Of a stretch of 64,000 bases of DNA, positions 43,335 through 51,253 are shown piece after piece. Position numbers and translations under genes: made by a program. Where the stretch lies: positions 1-64,000 of the forward strand of contig JAJDDM010000033.1 of the NCBI GenBank assembly GCA_029260315.1, given 5' to 3'. The notes beneath the pieces were generated by a model. That model made no database searches and was not told the origin of the DNA. It saw nothing but the letters and a program-made list of their open reading frames with translations. The stretch comes from Phycisphaerales bacterium. GTDB taxonomy: Bacteria; Planctomycetota; Phycisphaerae; Phycisphaerales; UBA1924. Numbering within the stretch: the first letter of the stretch is position 1; the number at the start of each line of letters is the position of its first letter.

Positions 43335-43616
43335 CTACCAGCGACCGCCGCCGCCGCCGCCACCCGAGCGGGGCTCGCGGGCCTTGGCCTCGTTGACGGT
43401 GAGGTCGCGGCCGCCGACGTTCTTGCCGTTGAGCGCCGACATCGCCGCGTTGGCGTGGCCGGAGTCGGCGAACTCGACGAAGCCGAAGCCGCGGGGGCGT
43501 CCGGTCTCGCGGTCCATGACCAGGGCGCAGCTGGTGACCTGGCCGTGCTCGGCGAACATGTCGCGGAGTTCGGACTCGGATGTGTCGAATGAGAGGTTGC
43601 CTACGTAGAGCTTCAT
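43335..43616 (-). CDS. RRM-type RNA-binding protein, glycine-rich tail (copy 1)
   Basis: 93 residues. A single RRM: RNP2 LYVGNLSF at residues 3-10 and RNP1 RGFGFVEF near residue 43, then a short Gly/Arg tail (REPRSGGGGGGGRW). Same architecture as cyanobacterial Rbp proteins, which bind RNA and are often cold-induced. It is about 75 percent identical by eye to the copy at 46864-47184. ATG 43616 is chosen at the MKLYVGN start. It is followed by its own intrinsic terminator and is divergent from the alcohol dehydrogenase gene. Confidence 0.95.
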   Translation of the reverse strand: MKLYVGNLSFDTSESELRDMFAEHGQVTSCALVMDRETGRPRGFGFVEFADSGHANAAMSALNGKNVGGRDLTVNEAKAREPRSGGGGGGGRW

Positions 43617-43995
43617 ATGACGCTTCTTTCCATGCTCGTCGATCAGATCCGCTGCGACCACTCGAGCATGGAGGGCGCGCCGGGACCTGCGAGACTCGCC
43701 CTCGATGGTCGATGGCCCCGCAGGAACACTGAACGATAGACCATGTGGGGTGTCAAACCCCGCAATGGATCCGTAATTTGGACAGAAAGTGCCGAGAGAG
43801 CCGCTCGGGGGCGCTGACCACAGATTCGTGCCGCGAACCCGTCGGCGGAACAGGGATTCTCAGCAGGTTCCATCCGATCCGGCCCTGGCCATCGGCATGG
43901 CCGGCGGCACGCGCAGGACGCGTGCTTGCACGAGACCGGGGCGACCCGATCGACGAATACGGCCCAGGCCGGTCTTACGGCCATATCCTCGGCCC
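43617..43995. other. Intergenic region between divergent RRM and alcohol dehydrogenase genes
   Basis: 379 bases with no trustworthy gene; small frames here have no protein-like composition. It should hold the promoters of both neighbours. The RRM side leaves a leader of well over 100 bases, as for cold-regulated mRNAs, but no known RNA element was recognised. The operator-like palindrome at 43747-43761 lies inside it. Confidence 0.5.
43747..43761 (-). promoter_or_regulatory. Palindrome overlapping a TTGACA box
   Basis: GGGGT-GTCAA-ACCCC is a perfect 5-5-5 inverted repeat. On the minus strand its centre reads TTGACA, a consensus -35 directed to the RRM gene, about 135 bases upstream of its start codon. 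No convincing -10 is present at 17 bases, although TATCGT occurs 12 bases downstream, so promoter function is uncertain. Confidence 0.3.
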
Positions 43996-45000
43996 ATGAC
44001 AAAGGTACACGCATACGCCGCGACGACCGCCGGGGGGCGGCTGGCTCCGTTTGAATATGAGCTGGGGGAGCTGGGACCGGGCGAGGTGGATATCAAGGTC
44101 TCGCACTGCGGGATCTGCCACTCGGACCTGTCGATGCTGAACAACGAATGGGGGATGACGGCGTATCCGTTCGTGGGCGGGCACGAGGCGGCGGGGACGG
44201 TGGAGGCGGTCGGGGAGATGGTGCGGGGGGTGTCGGTGGGTGATCGGGTGGGGCTGGGGTGGCACGCCGGGGCTTGCATGCACTGCGGGCACTGCATGGG
44301 CGGGAATCACAATCTCTGCGCCGAGCAGGTGGGGGTGATCGTCGGGCGGCACGGGGGGTTCGGCGATCGGGTGCGGTGCCAGGCGGAGTTTGCGGTGAAG
44401 ATCCCCTCGGGCATCGAGCTGGCGGACGCCGGGCCGCTGTTCTGCGGGGGGATCACGGTGTTCGATCCGATCCGGCGGTTCGTGTCGCCGACGGATCGGG
44501 TGGGGGTGATCGGGATCGGCGGGCTGGGGCACATGGCGCTGCAGTTCGCGCGGGCGTGGGGATGTCATGTGACGGCCTTCACGTCGACCGACGCGAAGGC
44601 GGACGAGGCGAAGTCGATGGGCGCCCATGCGGTGATCAACTCACGGGATGACAACGCGCTGGAAGCCGCGGCGGGATCGTTCGATTGCATCATCTCGACG
44701 GTGAACGTGCCGTTGAACTGGGAGGGATACCTCAACGCGCTTGCGCCGAAGGGGCGGCTGCACTTGTCGGGGGCCGTGCTGGAGCCGGTGCCGGTGAACG
44801 CGATGGGATTGATCATGGGGCAGAAGCAGGTTTCGGGATCGCCGGTGGGCTCGCCGCGGGCGATCGCGACGATGCTGGAGTTTGCGGCGCGGCATGGTGT
44901 GAAGCCGCGGACGGAGGTGTTTGCGATGGCGGAGGTGAACGAGGCGTTCAAGCATCTGGAGGCGGGGAAGGCTCGGTATCGGATCATTTTGGAGGCGTGA
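43996..45000 (+). CDS. Zinc-dependent alcohol dehydrogenase, CAD/YahK type
   Basis: 334 residues, MDR superfamily. Catalytic zinc ligands in HCGICHSDLSML and GGHEAAGTVEAVG; structural zinc site CMHCGHCMGGNHNLC; Rossmann motif VGVIGIGGLGHMALQFARAWG followed by TSTDAKADEAK, where Ser/Thr and Lys suggest NADP(H). Closest in pattern to cinnamyl-alcohol/YahK-like aldehyde reductases. ATG 43996 is preferred to the open frame back to 43789. It reads in the same direction as the SUI1 and desaturase genes. Confidence 0.92.
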   Translation: MTKVHAYAATTAGGRLAPFEYELGELGPGEVDIKVSHCGICHSDLSMLNNEWGMTAYPFVGGHEAAGTVEAVGEMVRGVSVGDRVGLGWHAGACMHCGHCMGGNHNLCAEQVGVIVGRHGGFGDRVRCQAEFAVKIPSGIELADAGPLFCGGITVFDPIRRFVSPTDRVGVIGIGGLGHMALQFARAWGCHVTAFTSTDAKADEAKSMGAHAVINSRDDNALEAAAGSFDCIISTVNVPLNWEGYLNALAPKGRLHLSGAVLEPVPVNAMGLIMGQKQVSGSPVGSPRAIATMLEFAARHGVKPRTEVFAMAEVNEAFKHLEAGKARYRIILEA

Positions 45001-45044
45001 GCTGGGCTGGTGTCGAAGACGGGGACCGGGTCTTACCCTGTGGC

Positions 45045-45422
45045 ATGGGACTGTTCGACGGCACACCTCTCGAACGGCCGGTGACGTGCGAGCGGTGTGG
45101 CAAGCCGCTCGAGGCCGACGCCGGCGCAGACTCTTGCGCGTGTTCGCGAGACAACGAAGGGACGCTTCGGCGGCCTGAGGACATCCACCCGCGGGTGCGG
45201 CGCGAGAAGCGGCGCGGCAAGTGGTGCACGGTCGTCGGCGAGTTGGGCGAACCGGCGGACGGAGAGCTCAAGGCGCTGCTGAAGACGCTGCGCACCTCTC
45301 TGGGGACCGGCGGGGGAATCGACGGCGAAACCGCCAGCCTGGTGATCCAGGGCGATCATCGCGACGCGATCGTCGAACGGCTCAAGGCGATGGGCTACCG
45401 GGCCAAAGCGAGTGGCGGCTAA
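45045..45422 (+). CDS. SUI1/YciH-type translation initiation factor
   Basis: 125 residues. The C-terminal SUI1 domain shows RRGKWCTVVGELGEPADGELKALLKTLRTSLGTGGGIDGETASLVIQGDHRDAIVERLKAMGY, with the conserved GTGG and IQGDHR elements. The N-terminus has a Cys cluster (CERCGKPL ... SCAC) that may bind zinc, which is not typical for E. coli YciH. The family acts at the ribosomal P site and affects start-codon fidelity. Starts 44 bases after the alcohol dehydrogenase gene. Confidence 0.92.
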   Translation: MGLFDGTPLERPVTCERCGKPLEADAGADSCACSRDNEGTLRRPEDIHPRVRREKRRGKWCTVVGELGEPADGELKALLKTLRTSLGTGGGIDGETASLVIQGDHRDAIVERLKAMGYRAKASGG

Positions 45423-45539
45423 CAAGGCTCGAATCGGCGTTATCCAGAGAATTCCCCTGGCGCTCGCAGGAGGAGCCGGCGCGGATCGCGTAAACTCCCG
45501 TTCTCGCCCGATTTCCCGGGCCTCAGCCCGGAGGATTCC

Positions 45540-46520
45540 TTGGCCCACGCCGCGAGCCACGAGCGACTTCCTCTGCCGGACTGCATCGTGCCGGCGCGGA
45601 TCAACTGGCACTATGTCATCACGCTGGCGACGGTCCATGCGATCGCGCTGTTGGCGGTGTTGCCCTGGCTGTTCAGTTGGACGGGGCTGATCGTGATGGT
45701 GGTCGGCGTGTTCTTCTTCGGACAGAGCATCAACCTGTGCTACCACCGGGTTCTGACGCATAGGAGCGTCGTGCTGCCGAAGTGGCTGGAGCACGCGTAT
45801 GTCGTGCTGGCGCTGTGCTGTTTGCAGGACACGCCGGCGAAGTGGATCGCGGTGCATCGGTATCACCACCAGCACTCGGACCATCAGGAGGATCCCCACT
45901 CGCCGCTGGTGACGTTTTTGTGGGCGCACGTCGGCTGGCTGTGCGTGAAGAACTCGAGCACGCACAGCCTGTCGACGCTGAGCAAGTATGCGCCGGACGT
46001 CTTGAAGGATCCGTTCTACATGCGGCTGGAGAAGTCGTACCGCTGGGTGTGGTTCTTCGTGCTGCACGCTCTGCTGTTCGCGGCGGTCGGGTTTGCGATC
46101 GGGGCGATCTCGGCTGCCCCTGGCCCCGCGGCGCTCGCGTCCGGCGTCCAGATGGCGGCGAGCCTGCTGGTCTGGGGGGTGTTCGCGCGGATCGTGGCGG
46201 TCTGGCACATCACCTGGTCGGTGAACTCGGTGACGCACGCGTTCGGGTATCGGAACCACGAGACCGACGACCACAGCCGCAACAACTGGCTGGTGGCGCT
46301 GCTGGCGGTGGGTGAGGGGTGGCACAACAACCACCACGCGGATCAGGCGAGCGCGTCGAACCGCCATCGGTGGTGGGAGATCGACCTGACGTATCTGAAT
46401 ATCAGGCTGTTGCAGATGTGTGGGCTGGCGACGAGGGTGACGCCGCCGCGGCATGTGCGAAGGGCGCGGCGAGAGGCGTCGGTCGTGGGTCAGGCGAAAT
46501 CGAGCGAGCGGGCGGCGTAA
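45540..46520 (+). CDS. Acyl-CoA/fatty-acid desaturase
   Basis: 326 residues, integral membrane di-iron desaturase. The three His boxes are HRVLTHRS, HRYHHQHSDH and GEGWHNNHHADQ. Four hydrophobic segments (HAIALLAVLPWLFSWTGLIVMVVGVFFF; WVWFFVLHALLFAAVGFAIGAI; ALASGVQMAASLLVWGVFARIVA). The pattern fits delta-9-type desaturases that raise membrane fluidity. Start is TTG 45540 with GGAGG 6 bases upstream. The DPHSP sequence after box 2 is typical. Position between two RRM genes suggests a role in cold adaptation (inference). Confidence 0.93.
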   Translation: MAHAASHERLPLPDCIVPARINWHYVITLATVHAIALLAVLPWLFSWTGLIVMVVGVFFFGQSINLCYHRVLTHRSVVLPKWLEHAYVVLALCCLQDTPAKWIAVHRYHHQHSDHQEDPHSPLVTFLWAHVGWLCVKNSSTHSLSTLSKYAPDVLKDPFYMRLEKSYRWVWFFVLHALLFAAVGFAIGAISAAPGPAALASGVQMAASLLVWGVFARIVAVWHITWSVNSVTHAFGYRNHETDDHSRNNWLVALLAVGEGWHNNHHADQASASNRHRWWEIDLTYLNIRLLQMCGLATRVTPPRHVRRARREASVVGQAKSSERAA

Positions 46521-46584
46521 GAGCCATTTGCGTCGTTTGTCACAAGTGCTTCGCGGCAGGATGCTTGCGCGCGCGTCGAGCGTC

Positions 46585-46670
46585 GTGCCACCAACCGCTG
46601 CTTTGAGCGGTTGGTGTTTCTTGGCGCTCTCCCAGAAGCACCAGCCGTGCAAAGCCACGGCTGGTGGCAC
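46585..46670. repeat. Double palindromic repeat with GTGCCACC/GGTGGCAC ends
   Basis: Two hairpins in series: ACCAACCGCT-GCTTTG-AGCGGTTGGT and CACCAGCCGTG-CAAAGC-CACGGCTGGTG, bounded by GTGCCACC and GGTGGCAC. Located between the desaturase and second RRM genes. The rest of 46521-46863 has no gene; it includes the terminator at 46794. Confidence 0.88.
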
Positions 46671-46793
46671 GTCACTCGGTCATCCGCATCTGTTCGAGTT
46701 CTCCGCCAGTTGACGCAAAGCGCTCGTAAGCGGACGGACCTCGGGAGCTTGCGCAGTGGGAGCTTGCGCGGCGGGACCGTGCGCAGTGCGCAA

Positions 46794-46821
46794 GAAAAAA
46801 CCGGGGCCAAGAGGCCCCGGC
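46794..46821 (-). terminator. Intrinsic terminator of the second RRM gene
   Basis: On the minus strand a perfect stem CCGGGGCC-TCTT-GGCCCCGG is followed by TTTTTTC. It lies about 40 bases past the stop codon of the RRM gene at 46864. This is the clearest terminator in the window. Confidence 0.88.
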
Positions 46822-46863
46822 TCGCGGGTTGATCAGATGACTGATCGGTTGGGAACGGTTGGT

Positions 46864-47184
46864 TTACCAGCCGCCTCGGCGACCGCCGCCGCCACCACCG
46901 CCGCCACCGAAGCCGCCACGACCGCCGCCGCCGCCGCGATTCTCGCGGGGCTTGGCCTCGTTGACGGTGAGGCTGCGACCGCCGACATCGGTGCCGTTGA
47001 GGGCCTCCATGGCGTTGCGGGCGTTGCCGTCATCGGCGAACTCGACGAAACCGAAGCCGCGGGGGCGTCCGGTTTCACGATCCATGACCAGCGTGGCGCT
47101 GGTGACCTCGCCGTGCTCGGAGAACATCTCGAGCAACTCGCTCTCGGTGCAACTGAACGGCAGGTTTCCTACATAAAGCTTCAC
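46864..47184 (-). CDS. RRM-type RNA-binding protein, glycine-rich tail (copy 2)
   Basis: 106 residues from GTG 47184 (VKLYVGN). RNP2 LYVGNLPF and RNP1 RGFGFVEF as in copy 1; the Gly-rich tail is longer (RENRGGGGGRGGFGGGGGGGGGRRGGW). GAGGAAG lies upstream. The high similarity to copy 1 (43335-43616) and the shared arrangement with a dedicated terminator suggest a duplication with the alcohol dehydrogenase, SUI1 and desaturase genes in between. Probably binds RNA in stress or cold; no direct evidence of regulation. Confidence 0.94.
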   Translation of the reverse strand: MKLYVGNLPFSCTESELLEMFSEHGEVTSATLVMDRETGRPRGFGFVEFADDGNARNAMEALNGTDVGGRSLTVNEAKPRENRGGGGGRGGFGGGGGGGGGRRGGW

Positions 47185-47374
47185 GACGCTTCCTCTGACT
47201 TTGCCCGAAATCTGATTTTCCAATGCTGCAAGTCGGGCGCGATCGCGAGCGTCGGATCGTCTGGGAAGAGGCCCACGGTGGGCATTGGCTCCCAGAGCAT
47301 CGACAAGGATACGTCGAATGGTGGCTTTAGGCAAGGTCAAGGGACGGGGGAAACTCCGGCCTCCGATTTTCGCC

Positions 47375-47953
47375 TCAGGCTTCCTGATACGCCTCCTTGA
47401 GCCATCCGAACAGTTCCTTGTCGACCTGGGAGGGGCTTTCGAGGCGGACGCGGTGGGAGACCATGGCGTTGAAGCTGGCGGAGGGCTCGAGGCGGGCGGT
47501 CGGGGGCTTGCCCTTGAGGTTGATGCCGAGGTCGACGCGGGTCTTGGTGCTGGGCTGGATGATGGCGAACTGTTTGGAGCGCCGGAGGCTGACGTAGGCC
47601 TTCTTGGGGGCGATCTCGACGTCGCTGGCGAGCTTGTTGACGCCGGCGATGAGCTTGTCATAGATCGGGCGGAGGTCGGCTTTGAGGCCGGCGTACTGGG
47701 CATCGACGAGGGCGTCCTCGCCGCCAGCGGCCTTGGCGGTGCTGGCGGCGTCGGACTTGAGGAGGGAGTGGGCGACGAGGTTGGCGTAGCCGTGGGTCAT
47801 GGCGTGCTCGGCTTTGAGGTGCTTGACGATCTCGCCGTGCTTGGTGAGCTTGGAGGCCTTGGCGATCTTGAGCCACTGATCGAGGGCTTTGCCGGTCTTT
47901 TCCTTCATGTTGGCGAGCATGGCGTTGGTCATCTCGTCGGGGTTTTTGGCCAT
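47375..47953 (-). CDS. DUF4287/DUF5655 domain protein
   Basis: 192 residues. N-terminal DUF4287: MLANMKEKTGKALDQWLKIAKASKLTKHGEIVKHLKAEHAMTHGYANLVAH. C-terminal DUF5655-like: YDKLIAGVNKLASDVEIAPKKAYVSLRRSKQFAIIQPSTKTRVDLGINLKG ... RVRLESPSQVDKELFGWLKEAYQEA. Both domains are of unknown function and often occur together. Soluble. The 190 bases before the second RRM gene contain no other gene. Confidence 0.9.
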   Translation of the reverse strand: MAKNPDEMTNAMLANMKEKTGKALDQWLKIAKASKLTKHGEIVKHLKAEHAMTHGYANLVAHSLLKSDAASTAKAAGGEDALVDAQYAGLKADLRPIYDKLIAGVNKLASDVEIAPKKAYVSLRRSKQFAIIQPSTKTRVDLGINLKGKPPTARLEPSASFNAMVSHRVRLESPSQVDKELFGWLKEAYQEA

Positions 47954-48014
47954 TGGATGTCTCCGTTGGGGTGCCGGGAGGGTATTGCAGAGGGTCAGGC
48001 TCGGTTGCCTCGGA

Positions 48015-48048
48015 ACACCAACCGCTCAGAGCAGCGGTTGGTGGCACG
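48015..48048. repeat. Single palindromic repeat of the GTGCCAC family
   Basis: ACCAACCGCT-CAGAGC-AGCGGTTGGT followed by GGCACG; almost the same hairpin as the first half of the element at 46585-46670. It ends three bases before the stop of the cupin gene. Confidence 0.85.
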
Positions 48049-48050
48049 GG

Positions 48051-48473
48051 TCATTTCGTGGGGCGTTCGTAGGGGGCGATGTTGGCCCACTCGTCGGCGT
48101 CGGAGCGGGCGACGACGGCGACGACCTCGTCGTCGCCGATGTTGAAGACCTCGTGGGGGACGCCGGGCTCGATGTAGATAAAATCGCCTGCGGCGTTGTC
48201 GACGGCCTTGGTGAGACCCTCGCCGTACTCGTGGCGGACCTTGCCCTGGACGATGTAGAGCATGAGCTCGAAGCCGACGTGGATGTGGGCCTTGGCGACG
48301 CCGGCGACGGGGATGGTCGCGACGTTCATGGAGAGCTTGGTGGAGCCGACGTTTTCGCGGCACATGCCGAGCTTGTATTGGATGCCGTTCCAGCCCCGGC
48401 AGTTCTGGCTTGCGCGGATGACGGAGATGCCGTCGGCGCCTTCGACGGGGGCTTTGAGGTCGGGGTCTGGCAT
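48051..48473 (-). CDS. Cupin-domain protein
   Basis: 140 residues. Cupin motif 1 HIHVGFELMLYIVQGKVRHEYG and motif 2 IEPGVPHEVFNIGDDEVVAVVARSD. One of the usual His residues in motif 1 is at HIH, so metal binding is likely. The N-terminus (GISVIRASQNCRGWNGIQYKLGMCRENVGSTKLSMNVATIPVAG) resembles cupins acting in sugar or polyketide chemistry but no reaction can be named. Unrelated in detail to the cupin at 10567. Confidence 0.87.
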   Translation of the reverse strand: MPDPDLKAPVEGADGISVIRASQNCRGWNGIQYKLGMCRENVGSTKLSMNVATIPVAGVAKAHIHVGFELMLYIVQGKVRHEYGEGLTKAVDNAAGDFIYIEPGVPHEVFNIGDDEVVAVVARSDADEWANIAPYERPTK

Positions 48474-48706
48474 GGGCGGGTCCTTGGAAACGGAGCATAG
48501 GAGGCCATGGCGCGAGCCTGGGCTGGTTGGGCGCTTGATGCGAAGGGAGTGGGTGGTAGGAGGTGTAGGAAAGCCCAGGCTTGCGCTATAGGGCCTCCAT
48601 GTGTGCAGCGTTCGTGCGGGCGCGTTGAGTGGTGTCGAAGTTGCGATCGCGTGGCCTTCGTCGCAAGGCCTCCTCAGACCACGGCACCGGCGGTTATCCT
48701 CGGTCT

Positions 48707-49774
48707 ATGCCCATTTTCGACGCCCATCTCGATCTTGCGTTTCTGGCCGAGACCGGGCGGGACATGCACGCGCCCTTGGAAACCTGCCGGGGGCGGTATC
48801 AACCGGCGGGGGTGACGCTTCAGAGCCTGCGCGAGGGCGGGGTGACGCACTGTCTGGGCACGATCTTCACCGAGGCGATCGATCCGAGCGATCGCGAGAG
48901 CGAGGACGGGGCGTGGGCGTATCCGATGGGCGACGCCGAGGCGGCGCATGTTTGTGGGTTGCGGCAGTTGAAGCTGTATCAGGCGTGGGCGAGCGCGGGG
49001 GTTATCGCATTGATGCCTCGGGTAGATCGGCTCTCCGAGCCGATGCGCCGTCCAATCCACGACAGCGAGCGCATCCAACTCGGCATCCTCATGGAGTGCG
49101 CGGATCCGATTCGGGGGCCCGAGGAAGTGGAGTTCTGGGCCGAGGGTGGGGTGATCGCGGTCGGCCTGGCGTGGTGGCGGCAGGGGCGGTACGCCGGGGG
49201 GAATGGGACAAATGCGAGTGATTCGAAGGCAGGGCTGACGGGGATGGGGCGCGGGCTCGTGGCGGAGTTGGACCGGCACGGAGTCGTCCATGATCTATCG
49301 CACCTGTCGCAGCGGGCGACCGATGACCTATTGGAGGCGACCGATGCGGTGGTGATGGCGAGTCACTCGAACTGCCGGGCGCTGCTGGGGGGCGAGGGCA
49401 ATCCGGAGTGGCAGCGGCATCTGAGTGATGAGACGATCCGCGAGATCACGCGGCGCGGCGGGGTGATCGGGCTCAACCTGATCCGGAACTTCATCAAGAC
49501 GGGGCTCGATCGCAAGGATCCGAACGACCGCCCTTCGATCGACGATTGCGTCGCGCATGTCGAGCATGTGTGCGAGATCGCGGGAGATCGGTGGTGCGTG
49601 GGGTTGGGCAGCGATATGGATGGTGGCGTTCCGACGACGGAGATGGCGGCGGGGATCGATTCGCCGGGGGATTTTTCGAAGTTGGGGGAGGCGCTGGCGC
49701 AGAAGGGGTGGTCGGATGGAGATGTGGAGGGGTTCTTGTTTGGGAACTGGGGGAGGTTTTGGGGGAGCGATTGA
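48707..49774 (+). CDS. Membrane-dipeptidase-like peptidase, family M19
   Basis: 355 residues, TIM-barrel zinc dipeptidase. Ligands: HxD in FDAHLDLAF, Glu in ILMECADPI, His in VHDLSHLS and in MASHSNCRALL; WCVGLGSDMDGG gives the C-terminal Asp. No signal peptide, so cytoplasmic. Odd: residues about 106-114 (DRLSEPMRR) are encoded by half of the palindromic repeat found in uvrA/uvrB, in a different frame. ATG 48707 is chosen at MPIFDAHLD. Probably cleaves dipeptides, perhaps D-Ala-containing. Confidence 0.9.
   Translation: MPIFDAHLDLAFLAETGRDMHAPLETCRGRYQPAGVTLQSLREGGVTHCLGTIFTEAIDPSDRESEDGAWAYPMGDAEAAHVCGLRQLKLYQAWASAGVIALMPRVDRLSEPMRRPIHDSERIQLGILMECADPIRGPEEVEFWAEGGVIAVGLAWWRQGRYAGGNGTNASDSKAGLTGMGRGLVAELDRHGVVHDLSHLSQRATDDLLEATDAVVMASHSNCRALLGGEGNPEWQRHLSDETIREITRRGGVIGLNLIRNFIKTGLDRKDPNDRPSIDDCVAHVEHVCEIAGDRWCVGLGSDMDGGVPTTEMAAGIDSPGDFSKLGEALAQKGWSDGDVEGFLFGNWGRFWGSD
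49022..49047. repeat. Half palindromic element inside the M19 peptidase gene
   Basis: 26 bases beginning GTAGATCGGCTCTCCGAGCC are identical to the left arm of the uvrB element plus three following bases (GCG). No right arm is found within the next 150 bases. The reading frame differs from that in uvrA and uvrB, giving VDRLSEPMR instead of RSALRADA. Confidence 0.85.
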
Positions 49775-49775
49775 T

Positions 49776-50468
49776 CTAGGCGGCGTTTGATGATGGACTT
49801 GGCGGTGGATTCAGTCTCTGTTGCACCAACGACCACGCACGATCAGCAATGGTCGAAGGCACCCGGGCTGTCGGCAGAAATCCCGCGACGCAGGCGATGT
49901 CTCCGGACTCGAAGCCATGCTCACCATCCTGCGAGGCATCTCGTGCATGTTCCCAGTCCACGGACCTCGAGAAGGCGGACGCCGCACACTCCCATGCAAC
50001 GGGGCCGAGACACAGTACGGTTGTGAGCGATGGCATCCTGGAGATTACATAACGCAGTACGCTCGATCCGTAGTCGATCGCGTCTTGGGCGCGCGGCAGT
50101 TGATCGGGAATCTCATCGCCGACGGGTAGCAAGCCAGCGAGCGCAGATCCGTACATGATGCCGCACGAACTCGGGTTCTCGCAGGTTCGCAGCAGATCGG
50201 CTCGCTTCGTCAGACGCTTGTTGGTTGGCCAGCTCCACTCGTGGCTGAACGGGCGAGGATGGCCAGACGCCTTTCTTCGCTCTATGAATCCACTCCCGCA
50301 GAACGTCTTGAGCAGAACAAGGAGCTGACCATTCCAATCGCCATATAGATCCTCGGTGCCATAGATCCTCGTCTCATCCGGGAGTAGCTCGTAGATGTTG
50401 CGATACCCCGCGAGTCGGTAGGATTGCATCCAGTGTGGCACGGGAGGTGATATCGATCTGTTGGGCAT
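49776..50468 (-). CDS. Possible uracil-DNA-glycosylase-fold protein
   Basis: 230 residues from ATG 50468 (GTG 50489 possible). The layout suggests the UDG superfamily: an early strand WNGQLLVLLKTFCGSGF, a central CGIMYGSALAGLLPVGD, a strand SLTTVLCLGPVAWECAASAF and a late segment IACVAGFLPTARVPSTIADRAW where UDGs have a His-Pro-Ser motif. The match is at pattern level only and the catalytic motifs are not clearly conserved. Base composition is lower in GC than neighbours. It ends against the peptidase gene (convergent, one base between stop codons). Confidence 0.6.
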   Translation of the reverse strand: MPNRSISPPVPHWMQSYRLAGYRNIYELLPDETRIYGTEDLYGDWNGQLLVLLKTFCGSGFIERRKASGHPRPFSHEWSWPTNKRLTKRADLLRTCENPSSCGIMYGSALAGLLPVGDEIPDQLPRAQDAIDYGSSVLRYVISRMPSLTTVLCLGPVAWECAASAFSRSVDWEHARDASQDGEHGFESGDIACVAGFLPTARVPSTIADRAWSLVQQRLNPPPSPSSNAA

Positions 50469-50540
50469 CGAGGCACCTTCGAAAGACACCTCGCTTGCGC
50501 TTCGGGCTCGTAGAGGCGAGGGGGGAGCGGCGCGCGAGGG

Positions 50541-50999
50541 TCAGTTGCCGTCGTAGCCTTCGATGCCGTCCTGCATGTAGCCGTAGTCGTCTTCCATCGC
50601 GCGGCGCATCTGCTCCATGTGCTCGCGCTGCATGCGCTGGGATTCTTTGGCCATGTCGATTGCCTCGCGGGCCATCTGCTGCTGCTGCTGCCAGAGGCTC
50701 GGCTGGGCCTGCCTTTTGGGCTTGGGCGGCTCGGGGTCGGCGACCATGCTGCGGATGATGCCGAAGGCGACGAGGACCAGCGCGGCGCCCGCGATGCCGA
50801 TGAGCACCTTGGAAGGGCCCTGCGGCGGCGGAGGCTGGAGCGGCTCGTAGGTCGGCGTGACCGGGCGGCCCATGCTCGGCGGGGCGGGTTGGGTGGTCGG
50901 GGATGGCCGCGTGCCCACGTCGCTCACGCTGTTGATCGCGGGATCGCTTTGTGAGATCACAGGATCGTTGCTCGGATGGGAGTTCGGTTGCTCGTGCAT
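50541..50999 (-). CDS. Single-span membrane protein of unknown function
   Basis: 152 residues. A Pro/Ser-rich cytoplasmic N-terminus (about 60 residues), one membrane helix (VLIGIAGAALVLVAFGIIRSMV), then a helical, Gln/Met-rich tail (QQQQQMAREAIDMAKESQRMQREHMEQMRRAMEDDYGYMQDG), possibly a coiled coil. No family recognised. Divergent or independent of neighbours; 254 bases separate it from the thioredoxin gene and contain its terminator. Confidence 0.65.
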   Translation of the reverse strand: MHEQPNSHPSNDPVISQSDPAINSVSDVGTRPSPTTQPAPPSMGRPVTPTYEPLQPPPPQGPSKVLIGIAGAALVLVAFGIIRSMVADPEPPKPKRQAQPSLWQQQQQMAREAIDMAKESQRMQREHMEQMRRAMEDDYGYMQDGIEGYDGN

Positions 51000-51195
51000 G
51001 GCATCCCCTGTCAGCGCCCGCGGCGCGGCCTGTGAACGGTGCTATGTCGGCGAGGGGCGGACAGCGAGCGAGGGGGACACGCCGGGTCTGGCTATGGCAT
51101 GTGAATGTGTGCGTACGGCGCGGAGGGTGCGGGCCGCGCGGGCGCGATGCGGGCGTGTTCGGACGTTCGTTCTCGCGTTATCAGGCGATGCGCAA

Positions 51196-51224
51196 GAAAA
51201 CACGCCCGTCGTGGACGGGCGTGT
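51196..51224 (-). terminator. Intrinsic terminator after the double-thioredoxin gene
   Basis: On the minus strand CACGCCCGTC-CAC-GACGGGCGTG is a perfect 10-bp stem followed by TTTTC, about 30 bases past the stop codon at 51254. Confidence 0.75.
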
Positions 51225-51253
51225 CGAGATCCGGTGAAAATTAGGTCTGTCGA

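Noticed and set aside
43643-44014. 123-codon minus-strand frame upstream of the first RRM gene
   Set aside because: Cys/Arg/Pro-rich random-looking translation; covers the intergenic region with promoter-like signals.
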